A stretch of 64,000 bases of DNA from Caenorhabditis elegans (taxonomy: Eukaryota > Nematoda > Chromadorea > Rhabditida > Rhabditidae), in assembly GCF_000002985.6 (NCBI RefSeq), contig NC_003284.9, forward strand, positions 10,416,001-10,480,000, read 5' to 3'. Position numbers and translations under genes: made by a program. Under the pieces are notes generated by a model that did no database searches, had not been told where the DNA came from, and saw only the letters and a program-made list of their open reading frames with translations. Position 1 is the first letter of the stretch; every line of letters starts with the position of its first letter. Positions 44,710 to 59,057 of the stretch are shown here, one piece after another.

Positions 44710-47580
44710 TTAAACCTTATGGATTAGGATCTGTTGTTCACACTGCTGTACGCTATCAACCGACGTTGAGTATTGGAACCGCATAGAAACGGAGTGAGAT
44801 TTTCTTGGAGGCTCTCTGAAGATAGGCATCGCAGTGGTTGTAGAATTGGAACGAATGAAACGTTCCGCACGAGCCTGAAAATCAAATTATTTAAAAAATT
44901 TATTTAAAAAAATCATTTTAAAAGTTGATACCTTCTGTTTCTCCTCAACATTTGCACACAATGCCACGTTTTTCATCTCGCTGAGAACTTGGTTGAAGAC
45001 TCTTGTTGCGCATTCCTCCATCTCAACTTTGGAATGCATAACACCTTTGCAGTTAGTTTCCTTGGCATGTGCAACCAAATGAGTTACAATCATCTCCACA
45101 ACTATCGTCCTTATCGTCTTCCATTCTGGAGCTTTGAAGTTGATCTTTGCTTTGATTGCTGCGTCCGAGTACTGCTTGTAGACAATTTTCTTTGACACCC
45201 TACGATTTCTGTCTCCAAACCATCTGAAGACGTCTCTTATGAAATGTCCAAACTCCAGGCCAACAAGAGTCTCTCGTTCTTGTTTCTCGCTCTCTTTTCC
45301 CAATTTCCCATGAATGATGTTTCTGACTTCAGAGATATCTTCACAAAGCTGTAAATTAAAGAAATAAAGAAAATTGTTTACTCTGAGTTGATTTCACAAA
45401 GTTCGAGTTTTATTACCTACCCTATGAATGATATCAACTCCAAGTGCCGATGCCAGTGGACTTATTTGCTTACTGATGTACTCCGCAACTCGATGCTTGA
45501 TGGAGCTGTATTTGATCGATGTGGAAAGAGTCATGCTTACTGCATCCTTCTTCTGGAAAAATTGTTTTTATTGTATTTTTTCTTTCAGAAATATTTGTAA
45601 TTGAACGATCAGCTATTTTACTATTTCTATCTTTACTATTCTTATGAGCGTCATGAATCAGCAAAGTTCCGAGAACGAAGTAATTGTCCGTAGGACTACA
45701 TTTATGTGCTCAGACGCTTTTCTACTCCAGACAAGTTACGTTACTAGAATCAAAAAACACATTCCGTATTCTCTCGTATTTGCAGCGGGTGAGAGAAAAA
45801 AAGAAAATTGGAGATTTTCTCGTCATCCTTAAATTCGAAGCCCCACAACCCGCTAATTATCGTGTGATGACCGATCAGATTGTTCTAGTCTGTGCTCCGT
45901 TTTTAACAACTTGGGATCAAATTAGACCGATAAAAATAACAGAAATACGTTTAATGAACTCACTCTGCAGCTTGGAAACTTGTAGAAAAGTAGCCAATTG
46001 GTGGCACTGTGGACAACCAGGAGCATATTTGAAGCATCAGTGAGGTAGAATGAATTGATGTAACCGTCGTAGTCACCGTTTCTAAACACATATCAGTTTA
46101 CAAATGAATAAGCTAAAAAAATTGGCTTACTCCATGTTTCCATATTCAAGAAGTTCCAACAAAATAGTATTGAACATATAAAGAGTATTGCAAAGAATGA
46201 ACTTAAAGTTGAGAAGCTGAAAATTTGTAAGATGCAACTCTCAGATTAACAAAAAAGTTTCTTACTGAGAGTCGAAGAGGCATATTCCGATTAAATCTCA
46301 TTCCAATTTGAAAGTTTCCCACGCTGCGTTGACTGCAAGCCTGAATTGTTTTCACAGTCAACGTGCCAATCACGATAATTGGAGTTGGAGCACGGAACAG
46401 AAGATCAGGAAAGAAATGAACTACTGAAAGCACAAAGTTTTAATAAAAACTATAGTCAGTTTACTTACGGAATCTATAGATTCGGATTTTATCGTCATAA
46501 TACGGTTTCATCATGGTATGATTCCTGAACATTGGCAATCCATTGCTGTCAAAATTGATCTCATAGCAATCCACCTGCAACAATGAAATGTAGTCTCAAA
46601 TTCCAAGAAATCATAATCATAATCTCCCTTTTGAAACAGATTAATAAAACCCTTACAAGCTCATTCTCAAAAGGCACTGGCAGAAGATTGAGTATGAATG
46701 CACAAAAGGTAATCGCTACACAAATCCATCCGACACCGAATTTTGCTTTCCGGGTACGCTGTTCCAATGGTGAGGACACGGCTAGATATCTTTCTAATGT
46801 GATTGCGAACACTTGCCAAATAGTGCAAGAAACACAAAACGATGCAAATGGTTGCAGAAAAAACAGAATGTAACTAAATGGTCCATAGATTGGGGTGACA
46901 CTGTATATCAACGACGGAATGCAGTATGTTGCTGAAAAATTCAAATTTCTTAAGTTTATATTCAGTATCCGTAGTACAAACAAAACATAAAATTAATTTG
47001 CAACAGTGCTAACTTACAAAGGCAACAAAGAAGATATATTATATCCCAAAAACAAATCATCCCGAGATGAACTGCCAATCGTTTTGAAAATACACGTGAT
47101 CCATAAATCTGTAAACGAAATAGTGAGTCATTCTAGTACATACAATGTTAAACACTTCAAATCATACCTGTTTCAACAAAAGTGAACTTCCTGTCAAGCC
47201 TAGAAGGATCAGGACAAGAGTGAGTAATCCGTTATATCGATAGCTGAAAAATAAACAATTCATTTAGTTGTGAATCCCGGAAACACGTTGGTCCCGAGCA
47301 GGTCACTTCCTATGTAGATTTGAATTTGTTTTTAGGCAAGTCTGACTTTTCGAGCCAACTCGACGGAAAAATGATTCACACTCGACTTCCGACTATTAAT
47401 CCGGATTGGAAATTTCTTTTAAACTTTCACAAGAGGTGAACTTTAAACTTACCTAAACGTCTTGTAATGAGCGTATTTGCTCCGCATTTGTTGGGAAATG
47501 TTCTGAGTGGCCATGGTGTGTAACCACATTTCCATATTAAAACACCAGTCAATTGTGGGCCATGTTGTATTAGCATCCAT
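44710..47580 (-). CDS. Rhodopsin-type neuropeptide (FMRFamide-receptor-like) GPCR with long C-tail
   Basis: Eleven exons: 47453-47580, 47168-47243, 47018-47108, 46657-46931, 46469-46574, 46266-46423, 46131-46216, 45964-46081, 45421-45552, 44932-45348, 44710-44874; 583 aa. The ATG lies 4 nt after a GGTTCAG acceptor, a probable SL1 site. The N-terminus has NTT and NIS glycosylation sites. TM1 contains LVLILLGLTG; TM3 ends in ERYLAVSSPLEQRTRK (DRY position); TM4 is GWICVAITFCAFILNLLPV; extracellular loop 2 carries the expected Cys (VDCYEI); TM5 is APTPIIVIGTL; TM7 is MLLVVHSATNWLLFYKF, with SATNWLLFY in place of NPxxY, as in the FMRFamide/myosuppressin-like worm receptors. About 240 residues follow TM7, helical and charged, far longer than usual. 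Probably a neuropeptide receptor at the neuronal surface; ligand unknown and exact gene not recognised. Confidence 0.9.
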
Positions 47581-47584
47581 GGTT

Positions 47585-50500
47585 CTGAACCTATGATCAT
47601 AAATAGGGTAATAGTTCAAAGTGAAAAGGGATAAAGAAAGGAAATGAGACTAAAAGTGCTAGAGAGAGGGGGTGTGGACACATCATTAATTGGGGAGGAG
47701 CAACTTGGATTAGCCCGAGCAAAAAAAAGTAGGCGGGGCCAAAATTATTCAACATGGATTTAAACTATGGAAGACGTGTGAGAAAGCGGGAGAGAAGGTG
47801 AGAAGAAGAGAGAGAATGAGAGAGCAGGAATAGTAAGAGTTAAGCGGATTTTTCATTAGAACAGGAATTAGAATCAACTTTTGATTCGAGATTTTAGTTC
47901 AACTCGGATGTTTGGTGTGCTTCAAAATATACCGAAAAAATTTCAAAAAAGTGGCCGTTGCACTGCAACCTGTGCGGAAATAGTTTCGTGCAACACAATC
48001 ATGTACAAAGGTTCAAACTTTTCACAACATTCGTATCAAATCTATTTTGATCAACTTGAGATATGAGAACATGTACATTGCTTGACAATGACGCTGTGCC
48101 AAAGTTTAACCGCAGTTCTGCAAAACTGGAGTGTTAGCCTTACAAATAATGCGGGTTTGACCTGTTCAAGACAAGAACATTTATACACACAAGATTACTG
48201 TAGCAAATTGTTGCTATCAGTTGTTCTATCTCACGAGATTGGTTTCTCATTTAGCCGACTTGGTCTATTCGACCTGTCATTTGATATTTGGATCACAACC
48301 AACAAGAAGTTTGGTAGAAAACGCAACAAAATACGGTAACAGGTGAAAGCGCGTACTTTTATATGAATCGTTATTCTTTTGGCTTTCGCCTTCGTCTTTG
48401 ATGGTTACCAATCAGTAACATACAACCGCGATATTGGAAAAAGAAGAACTAAAAGAAAATCGGTGATTGATAGAGACTGGCCACACGAAGTAAACTGAAT
48501 GAGGAAGAAGTCTAAGGAATTAAAAGAAGTTTTGCTATTTTGAACGCCCCCAAAGAATCTCTTGAATGTCCTATTGAGAATGTATTCAACACAGGGAGAG
48601 AATTACAAAAGTGCCACTATGGGATGGCTTCTTTAAATATCTGAAAAAGGGGAGTGTGATTTTTGTGACTGAGAGTTATACTGAAAACAGGATTTTTGGA
48701 AAAACGAACAATAATCGGAAATTATTGAAATAACATTGCTAGACAAGCTAACATCATGATATCATAATCAAGGGATTTGCAAAAAATTGAATGAAGTGAA
48801 AATTTTAATAATTTGCAACAAGCTTGAGCTAATTTCACTAAAAAGTTTATGTTATTTTCTAAAACTTTGTGCTGCGGTGTTTTGCATGAAAAAAAGTTTG
48901 ATGTTATTTATGCTCTAATAAAAACCGAAGCAATTTATTTGAACGTTTGAATATTTAAAAAGAAATTTGTCACGAAACAAATTTTGTTGGAATACATTTT
49001 TGAGTTGGTTGAACTCAATGACTTTGAGAAAAGAATTGCTATGCTTAAACTTGTTATCTGCAGTTTATCATCTTCACCAGTAGTGCAGTCTGTCTGAGCA
49101 AGCTATAAGTTGCCAAATTCTACAATTTGGGATAGATTATTAAAATTACATGAGGTTGTGTTGGTGGAATTCGCTGAACGTATTCCAATGACGATGGTAA
49201 TATCATTGTTCAGCTAGAGTGCGTTCTTTGAGTGTGCGTGAGAAAGATGAGCTTCGGTTTCAAGCTTTTTTAATTGAACCCGAAATGGATGAGCACGGTG
49301 CATGGAAAACAATTGAGAGCAAAGCGGCCTAGGATCATGAGTCAAATGAAACTTTTCTGGGAAAAATCAGAAGTTGGTGGCATTGAAAAAAAGTTACCCA
49401 CAAATAAAGTGGCTTCTAAATATATGTTTTTGTTATAAGGCAAGACTGTAGACAATGTAACAGAACATTCTGAGAACAGGTGCAATGTGTTTTCTCAATA
49501 ACATTTTTATTGGCGGCTGGTATATGGCCCTCTCGGAGCAAAAAATAGGAAATGTTGTTACCTAGGCCCAGACAAGCACACTACATGATCTGATAGTTAG
49601 ACGTGAAAAAAGGAAGTGATTCAAAATTTAGAATTTCCATTAGATATAATTTCTCAGTAAGAGAGGCGAATTTTGGGGTTTTGCAAATTTGAAAAGTTAC
49701 AAATATTTTTTTTAATTAAGTTTTGAAAGTAGATGTAATAGGGTTTTCATTTAGTTCTCATTTATTTTTTAACTGATAAAAGTTTTAACAATCTGTGGGC
49801 CAATAAAATTTTTTTTGAAATAACTAGGCTATAAACTCATATTTCTCATTAGTAAAACTAGGGCGGAAAAGTTGTTAATGAGTAATAGAAACAACTCTAG
49901 CAAGAATCCGCAGACTCCGATTCAAACCTAACAGGGGTCAAATTGCACTGATCCGCCTACGTCTTGTTTCTGCACAAAAAAGTCCGCTACTTTGACTTCT
50001 TGAACAAAAATCTGACAAGAGTGTACATTGTATCACGTATGCATACAAATCATGCCAATTATTTTCGATGTCACTAGAGGGAAGAAAATAATATTTGAAA
50101 CGAGAGAATAAAGAAACAAATTGTCAGTTTTCTGACTTTTTCTGAGTATGAACTCTTATTGAATGAAGAGTACAAATCGGTATGTTTTTTGATTACATTA
50201 CCTATTTCACGATGAATTCACGATTTGTACCAATTTATGTACAAAACTCATGAGTCCAAGGGTATAGCGTCCATTGACAAAAAAGTTCGAAAATCTGAAG
50301 CGTTTCTTCCGTCTTCCATCAGTTTACCAAAGACATTTTAATTAAAATATTTGGAGAGAGATCTCATCGCATCAAAAAAGAAAATGACTAAATTAAAGTC
50401 CAGAAGATTTGACGTTTTGTGGAAAAAAGCTAAAGGCGAGATGCTGATCATTTGAGCCATCTACTATTTTACGATAATTACTCACGCTGTCATCGGAGAG

Positions 50501-53500
50501 ACGAGCAATGAGTCAAAACTCGCGGGAAATAGCGAGTTGCGCATTTCAAATGAACTCATCGAGCTTAGAGCTGCTATTTCCGATTGCTTTGATTACCAGA
50601 ATAGTGATATGTTGTGTCATTGTGACATTCAAAAATTTCGGGGTTTGTGTCGACCATGATTTAAGTACTACAAAAGATAATGAGCATTGAAAATAAAACG
50701 TAAAGTGCAACGTATTCGTATCAAATTTTTAAAGATTGAAAATAAACAGGGATTGCTGCGTGTTTAATTTTGTTTTCAAAAAAGGTTGTAAAAACTTTGA
50801 AAGTTCAGAAAACATATTTTGTTAAACAGTCCCATTAGGTAAACTATTATACTCCATCAGTACAGGTATTCAGTAGAATTTATTTTTCAATCATTAGAAC
50901 TTTTGTGCAATTAAACATCCTTAGGGATTAAGTCTCTCTCTCTTAGTAAGTGTAAATTGCATTAAAAAATTTCAATGCGAATTCTTCTTCTTAGCCTAAA
51001 TTTTCCGTGGCCGTTCCTCATTCCGTTGATCACAAAACATATATCGAAGTCTTCTTTTACCCTTTCGAATTCAAGGAAGGAACTGAATGCTCTACATGAA
51101 ACCAATCAAAACAGAAATGTAAATTTATAAAAGGGATTTAGAAAACGTTTGATGTGCATGGAATAAGAACCAATTTGATTAGAGGGCTAAAATTTTTTGA
51201 AAATGTCATTCGTAGAATATTCGAATTTAAATCAAAAATCTGGTCATATAAGGAATTTAAAATGGGTACAACAGCAAACATTTTGCATCATGAAAACGGG
51301 GAAGATGCGATAAATATTTTTTCACCAAGTTTGTTTCAGGTTTTCTTAAATTTCATGTGATGGATGAGTCAAAATAGGATCGGAAGTACTACCTTTTCTG
51401 AATATCATGAATAAAACATAAGTTCATCAAAACATATCTTGTACCAAAAATTGAATTGAAAAATAAATTTAAAATAGGATTTATGGTTGTTAAAAACGGC
51501 GAATTTTAAACAACTTTGCACTTTTTGAAGTTGCATCTTCGAATTTCTGAAATGTTCAAATACAAATTGCTTGAAACATTATCAAAAATAAAACTGGTAG
51601 CAAAACAATTTTTGCTCGACTTTTAATGTTTTGTTGTTGGTATAAACTGAGTAACTGACATTTTATGGTTGCAAATCAAAATAAATAATAATAACAATTT
51701 CACTTTGGATTTTGGCAGAATATGAGTAATTTTACACAGTTTACTAATTAGAGCTTGTTCACCTTTAATTATTGAATTTCAACAGTATGATAAAAACTGA
51801 CTAAATATTTTCACCTCCAAGATTGGTTCTAATAATATACAAACTTGCTTGCAAATTAGTTGATTATTTTTCATTTCTGAACATTATGAATTATAGATAA
51901 TACATCTTGAATTGAATATTGAATTTTCTCAGGATTTGCTTGATTCAGCTAGAATGCCCAGCCATGAAACATACCAAGAAAGTAACACGTGGCAGTAAAA
52001 GGCATAATAAATATGGCAACTTTTTCGAAACGTGAATATACTATACTGTTGAAAATTTTACAGTGCTGGTCTGTTATAGGAATTCATTTAGAAAACGTAA
52101 TTTTAAAACGCTTGCCTATAACAAAAGTCTCAATTTCGCGTACTGAAAAAAGGAAAGCACATAAGTGAAAATTTCGCCAACGCAATGATAAATTTTTATA
52201 TTTTTACTGATTTCAAAAACGATAGAGCAAATCTTGGAATGATCCGAGATTAAAAAATGCATTGAGTCATTGAAAATAAGGTGGTTGAATTGATGAAAGA
52301 GCCTAAAAGATGAGACTACTTGCAAACTGTGATGAACCTACCAGAGGTATATATAGACCCCAAGATATATGATTTGCACGCAAGTTGGGCTTAGCCAATG
52401 TGTGAGAATTTGGAAAAACATGATATTACGTGCATATTCTTAAAGCGATGTTTCACAGTTAAGATATCAAAAACAATGAAAAATTCCAAGAAGTTGAATT
52501 ATGGAATCATAGAAATTCTTAATCTTGTTGTGCCGTTCAGTGTTGCCTAATATGTTAATCTGTTGTGTTTCTAACTATTTTGGCGCTATTTTCAACATAA
52601 ATTTTTAAGGATTACAAATTTGAAATCTTATTCTATTATCCTTAGTTACTTCGTGCTGACCAGCACCACTTGAGTAAGTGCTAGCTAGTTTTGCACTTGC
52701 TAATTTGGATCAAAAACTAGAAAAAAATCGAAAAAGTAACCGAAGAAAATTTGTATAAAAATCTCAATCACTCGTATGTTGAATTCCTCAACATAGGTTT
52801 TATTGTTGACTTACTTGTTGGTAGTCAGCTCGTTTCAATTACAAATTGTAGAAAAAAAGGAAGTAAAAAAGGAAAGAAAAACTTAGCCACGATATATTAA
52901 AATTTAGATTTTGAGTCTGGTGCACATATTGAGATACTTGAATTCATCACTGAAACTTTGAGTACATTATTTGTTTATTCTACACAAAATTGTAAACGAA
53001 ACAACCAAAATATATTACTTAAGTGTCTGAAGATGAGACATTGCTCCAGATATTATGCATATGGGTCTCGCAACGAGGAGAACAAGTGATTCCATTACTC
53101 AGACTTGAGATGTTGCAATTTTGTCCCAAAAATACAGTGACAGGTACAGTGACAAGACATGTTTGTGAAATATTTTCAGTGAAAATTACAAACTTTTTGA
53201 AAGTGCACATTTTTCTTTGACAAATTTGTTTTGTGTTTCGACTGCAAAACGTATTTTTGACTAAAAATATTAAATTTTTACGCTCTTGTCTCAAATTTCA
53301 ATTTGGGAATAAAGACGATTCAAGCTTTTTAAAAATCGGCAATAGTTTCAATAAGGTATTGTGTGAGTGAAAAGAGCTATGCTCGTAAGATATGGTGATA
53401 ATTTTGGATTTTTACGTCTACGGAATAAATAGGTTTGGAGTTTAATATTGGGTGCGCATCTTGAAATAGCTTGTATGACTTTTGTACTAGCATTAGGGTT

Positions 53501-55511
53501 CAAAGAGCAAAACAATGAGTTCTTGGGTGGGCGGAATGCCAATTTAACTGTGGTCATTTGTTCAAATAGTCTTTGCAATTTTTTGTTATTTCTCAGAAGT
53601 GAAGGAATTGTGGAACGATGCGTGGGGTTTTTGTTTTTTTTTAAGTGATAAAAGCAAAAGTGCATAGTCTTTGAAATAATACTTTAGAAGGTGATATGAC
53701 TGTTTTCAAAAATAAACAAAATGAGATGAATTAGTGAAATGATCTGTCCGACATTGCCATTCATAAAATTTGTGTCAATACCAAAACATACTTTATTCAA
53801 TCATTTTAAGTTTTTATAAATGTTATTTTATAAAATTCTTCACGTTTAAAATTTCTTGATTAAAAAAATTTGTTTTTTTTCAGTTATTAGTGAATAATGT
53901 CGGTGAGAAGTTATAATGAGCAAATGAAAAAGTTCATTGTCGATTATTTGCGCAAAATAATATAAATTTAGCTAATCTCTTATATGAAAATTCCGGTAAT
54001 GCCATATTTCGGATTCTTATATCTATATCACTACATACTTCACATCATCAGATTTTTTGTTTATTCTCACGTCGGTATCAAATCTCCGGTTATTTTTAGG
54101 TTACCTCCTACTCCCCAACTACAAATTCTCTGCAAGAACCATTACGTCAGAGTGCAAATCTCACGCTTTGATTGGCCAATGATAGAACATTAGTATAGGA
54201 ATTATTCAATCCGAATATGAATTTCCACATGAGAAATTAAAACTGATGATTGAACATCTTTGTTGAACATTTTCAATCTATCAGTATTGGATTTGAAATA
54301 CTAGCAGTGTTTGGCATTGAGAAAAAACATACAACAGGTTATCAAAAAACAATAAATAAATAAAAACCTAGTTTTCTAGTTTCATATTCGAGAACGTTAA
54401 ATATGTAAAACTGAAAAAAAAACAAGAGAATTACGATATGATAGTTTGAAATTAAAATATAACATTCTAAGAAATCAATAAAAACATAACAGTATAATTA
54501 TATTGTATTTGAATATTCGTTAAAAAAGGACTCAAAGTGTTTAATTTTCAAAAATTGCAAACTGGTATTTTAGAAAAAAATGTAATAGTTTACAAACCAA
54601 ACAATAATGAAAGCAAATAATGTAGGTTTTAAAAGATACTATTGTTTTAAGTATATCCAGTATGGAACTCCAAGTAAAGTTCTAGAACAATTTTTATTAA
54701 ATCCTTACTTTTTTTATTTATGTAATTGACATTTTTGTGTAGCGTCACCCTTTTTTCACATGATTTACAGAAAATGGCAATCAAAATGCACCTGCTGTTC
54801 AAAAACAAGTCAATATAATCATAGACATATTTCAAGTTTGTATGATGACTTGGTTTGATATTTTTGTGAAATTTGAGTAAAGGAACAGTTTAACCGGACA
54901 TTTGTTCGTAAATTGACAAATGAGTGCTATAGTATTTTTTGCTAAATTGAAAATAAATAGATTGATTATAAGAAAGCTTTGTTTCATATTATTTTCTCAA
55001 AATATTTTTGAAAATGGAGTAGCTAGATCTCAGATAGATTTCTTGATTTTAAATTTTAAATTGATGAAATTAAAGAGTTCTCAAGTCTTTTATTATGATT
55101 TGTGAAAATTTTGACACATTTTGAGTATTAGTTTCAGTCTTTCGAGTATAGTTTCAGTATATTATGAGTATATTCCAGTGATAGTACTGGCACCGCTCAC
55201 CTTCAAAAATACTTAAACAAAAATTACTTACTAACGAAAATTGTTTAAGAAAATATATAATTTATTTATAATACTTTCAAATATATATTTTCAGCGTTCA
55301 TGCATATAATTAATAGTGATGGGTAAAAAATTTAGAATTTAAATTTTGGTCTTCATCGCTGAATAATAATGATAAAAAATATAGAACATGATCATAGAAT
55401 AAACAAAGAAAGGATATTGTGTGAAATAAAACGGTAGCAATTAAAAATCCTCAGAATTTCCCAAAAAATTTCTTCAATATTCCAATTGTCACGTATTTCG
55501 GCATTGTTGTT
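47585..55511. other. Gene-poor region upstream of the GPCR gene
   Basis: Nearly 8 kb without a supported gene. The first few hundred bases, with purine-rich GAGAGAGA stretches near 47650-47840, are the likely GPCR promoter. Short open frames at 48082-48339, 50508-50690 and 53019-53294 overlap frames on the other strand and lack splice sites. A 16-bp word, ATATGGGTCTCGCAAC (53059-53074), also occurs at 40010-40025 and is part of a dispersed repeat. Confidence 0.5.
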
Positions 55512-55649
55512 ATGGCCCGTCTAGGAGTCACAAAAGATCAAGACATTGCGGGTGGACAAGTTATTACCGATTACAAAACCAAGGCCCACATGGCTGTCCA
55601 TAAACAGACATCAATCGGAGGAAATGAGACTGCATTCAATGATGAGTGA
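55512..55649 (+). CDS. Short coding-like fragment (45 codons; micro-gene or relic exon)
   Basis: ATG 55512 to TGA 55647-55649 encodes 45 residues beginning MARLGVTKDQDIAGGQVITD and ending SIGGNETAFNDE. Base and codon composition are clearly richer than the flanking AT-rich DNA and suggest real protein. The frame is also open upstream to an acceptor-like CCTCAG at 55446-55451, encoding a hydrophobic run (FFNIPIVTYFGIVVMARLG) that could be the last membrane helix of a larger protein. No upstream exon was found. It may be a micropeptide gene, an exon whose partners I missed, or a duplicated pseudogene fragment. I do not recognise the family. Confidence 0.4.
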   Translation: MARLGVTKDQDIAGGQVITDYKTKAHMAVHKQTSIGGNETAFNDE

Positions 55650-58600
55650 TGACTATCGTATTTTTGTGGAAAACGTATTATGACCATAAAATCTGAGTTT
55701 TGAGGCAAAGATTCTCAATGAGAGATACCTAATGTGTATATTTAATTTTTATATGCCTTCCTGTGTTTCCGTCGACGGCCCAGAAAGTAAAGTTTTTGAA
55801 GCGGAAGCTTAAAGACCAACCTTCGCAAGATGCGCGTTCTAATCTGCTACTAAGTGCTCACATTTGCATTAAATTTTGACAAAATAGTATTGATGAGCTG
55901 AAAAGCTAAATGAAAAACGTATGGGTTTGAAATCGGTCGAAATAAATTTTGAAATTAAAGGTCAATCCGGTGACCAGACAAGCTTTTATTCGAAAATAAT
56001 AGATGAATAGCAGGAAATCCGGGAATGGAATCGCGTCACAACTCAGACGGAGCGATCTCATGTTGCGGTTTTTACATTATCTAGGATAAAACTGGAAAAT
56101 TTCCGTTGGATTGTGATATTGAAAATGAAAAAAAAAATCAAAACTCGGATTCGTAAGTTGATTTTAAACGCAAAAAGAATGAAAATCAAAGATTTTCATT
56201 TACTCGTCTGGCTTACGTTCACGTCTGAATAATTGCCGCTTAAGATAATTAACATTCAAAACAAGAAAACAAGCAACCAGATAATCTTTTTAAAATGTTA
56301 TTATTTCGGTTACAACAAAAGAATTTGATTTCAAATATTTATCGGAAACAAATAAACTTGGCAAGATTTTGTTCACAGGAAGTAGTAATGTAGCAGAAGT
56401 AGAGGAATCTACGACATGTTGTGTGAAGTCATGTGTGATTTGGTGTACATGTCAAGAAGGCTTTTACCAGTTTTGAAGTCTTGATCACACATTTGGTTCA
56501 AAACTCACAGGTGAAACATTAGTAATTGCCCACATGAAATTTTAATTTTTGAAAAAAAGCGAATTTGGGAAATGGAGAAATAAAACAATATTTTCCGAGA
56601 ACAAAAATTTACTGAAGTCAGTTTCACAAGAATTGTCGTGTTTTGCTAATAGTATTTATAGCAACACTAAACTTTAACTAGTTATTTTGAGATGAAAAAT
56701 TGCAGTTATTAAAATTGCAGTTACTGTCGCAATAAGTTTCATAGCATATTAAAATCAAGATACTAATTGTATAGTGAATCTTGAAAAATTATGAAAACTT
56801 GTATGAATAAATTGTAAAACCCGCGTCCCATATCTGTGAAAAAGTTGTAGGCTTTAAGACATAAATTTTACTAAACTTTTGATTTGAAGAAATTTTAATG
56901 GTTTGTAGCTTTTTGTATTACCAGAAAGCATTTTCATCCATACCCGCAGTCCTATAAAGTGCCAATAGCACGGCCTATCCAAAACACGAATTTCAGTTTA
57001 CAAGTAAAAAGACTGAAAAAGACAACAGCCTACAAAAAACTTACAGATTTTGAAAACCGTAAACGTCAGTTTTTCTTATGGGGGAAGTCATTTCGGTGAT
57101 GCAGAATGTTCTTTTTTTTCTACTGGGGTTTAAAAAAATTTACCGAGGAAAGTTTTGAGAATCGGCAACAGAAATGAAATGTTTTTAAAAACTGTGCCTT
57201 TCTAAAAGTTTACACAACATTTTTACAGAAACTCTCAAAAATGACAAATAAACGCGCAGCAAGATCACGTTGCACACATTTTTTTCTTGATATATTTAAA
57301 TACCGTTAGATCGAGTTTTTCATTCACCAAAAATTGTTTTAAAAATTACAATTCAAACAACGAATTTAGTGAAAGTATTGAATATTCCGTTCACATTAAG
57401 TTTTTGTTTCTCAATTATAAGTGTACTTTAAAACATAATTGTTTTTTAGTATATTTTTTATCTTCATAATTATACAAAAAAACATTGCCTTGAGGCTAGA
57501 AGCAATTTAAAAAATGATTCTTGGAGTTTTTCATTATTGCTATGAACTTTTTAATTGACTTCAAAAAGCTTCAGTTTAACACTTGTCTCGTGAGTGGGAC
57601 GAGTTGGACAATAATTTCCATTTTTCAGGGAACATGAAAAAATATTTTACATTTTTTTTTAATCTATAAAATAACTGGAGAAACAAACGTGCCAGCATTT
57701 GAAAAAACTTTGAAAGCAAATAGCGAATATGACGAGGAAAAATATTCGAGAATTTTCTTCCGGGTGGAAGTACGTTTCAGAAAAGACGTTCACACGAATG
57801 GAAACGTTTTCAAAGTTCAGAAGTTGTATACATCATCTTCTTCTCACTATAACAAAAACTAAAAGCACGAAGTACATACTCTAGGTTTGAGCTCGTGAGA
57901 GTGAATAAGAATCATGCTAATCTACAGAATGACTACTCCTTAAACGAAAATACTCTGTTTTTAGGTAGTTGAAAAAAAAACAAATGGTTAATAGGGCTGA
58001 TGAGTCGCAATTGTATGTTAATTAACATCATTTATCAAATCCGGTAGAGCTATTCTAATATTTTTTGCTTCCATTCACATTTTTTATCAAAAAATGGGAA
58101 TCGAGACACTTCAGCAAAATTAGGAAATAAGTTTTTTTGCAGAACTCACAAATAAATAAAACTGCGAATAACAACTTCCCAGACTTACAAAATTAATCGC
58201 CGAAAATCGGATTAAACTTGGAAAACTTTAATGAATTAGAAAGCGGAAAAAAACAAAAATATGAAAAGTGAGGAAGTTGTATGAAGTCCCTTAAAAAACA
58301 GACGGAGGGCAATTTATTGTGAATTTTATTTGAAAGTATATAATGTTGATAAAGACCGAATATTATAATACAACACATCTAAATCTTTGAGCAAATAAAA
58401 ACATTTGTAAAGCATGATCCTTACAAGTTCCTTGTGCGAAGTCATTTACACTTTATAATTGGGAGTATTTTCTTGGAGTCAAATGTATTTTAAGCGTTGA
58501 AAAATGCATTATTCGAAGAGTGCACATGTGGTACATCTGCAAAAACAGTTATTTTGGGTGTTCCGATCTGAAACCTATGCATTTTAAAAACAACTGCTCT

Positions 58601-59057
58601 GGCTAAGCATATATTGTTTGTTTTGCTGCGGTCTACTGGTTTTACCTAGCTTATTTATATATTTTGTGTCCAAATTTTATATTTTCGAAAAACTGGAAAG
58701 CAAGAAACACAGTATCACTTTTATGTTTATTGAAAACAAAATAATGCCAAAAATCAAAATTCATTTTGAATTTCAACTTCTCAAAACATTTTAAAATTTA
58801 CCTCGGTTCGAAGCCTTGGAAATAATGTCCAAACTCTTTCAGTTTCAATTTAGTTGAATAGTAACCAACATCTGACTAAATCATCAAAAGCCCACGAAAT
58901 AATGAATCAATGATGCAACAAATGGTGACAATATAAAAATACTAATTTTAGATCCGCTGCATTACATATATACAAGTGGGCAAAATTCGGGATTGTAGCA
59001 AAACTCAGCTCTTTTTCTTCAAATTTTTAAGAAATTAAACTTTAAAAAATACTATTC
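55650..59057. other. AT-rich spacer before elt-4
   Basis: No gene was supported. A short GC-richer patch at 55750-55860 follows the coding-like fragment and is open in more than one frame for only 20-30 codons. The remainder is AT-rich with many homopolymer runs. No tRNA-like or repeat structure was evident. Confidence 0.5.

Noticed and set aside
48082-48339. 85-codon plus-strand frame
   Set aside because: There is no splice site, poly(A) signal or recognisable motif, and the flanks are uniform with it in composition.
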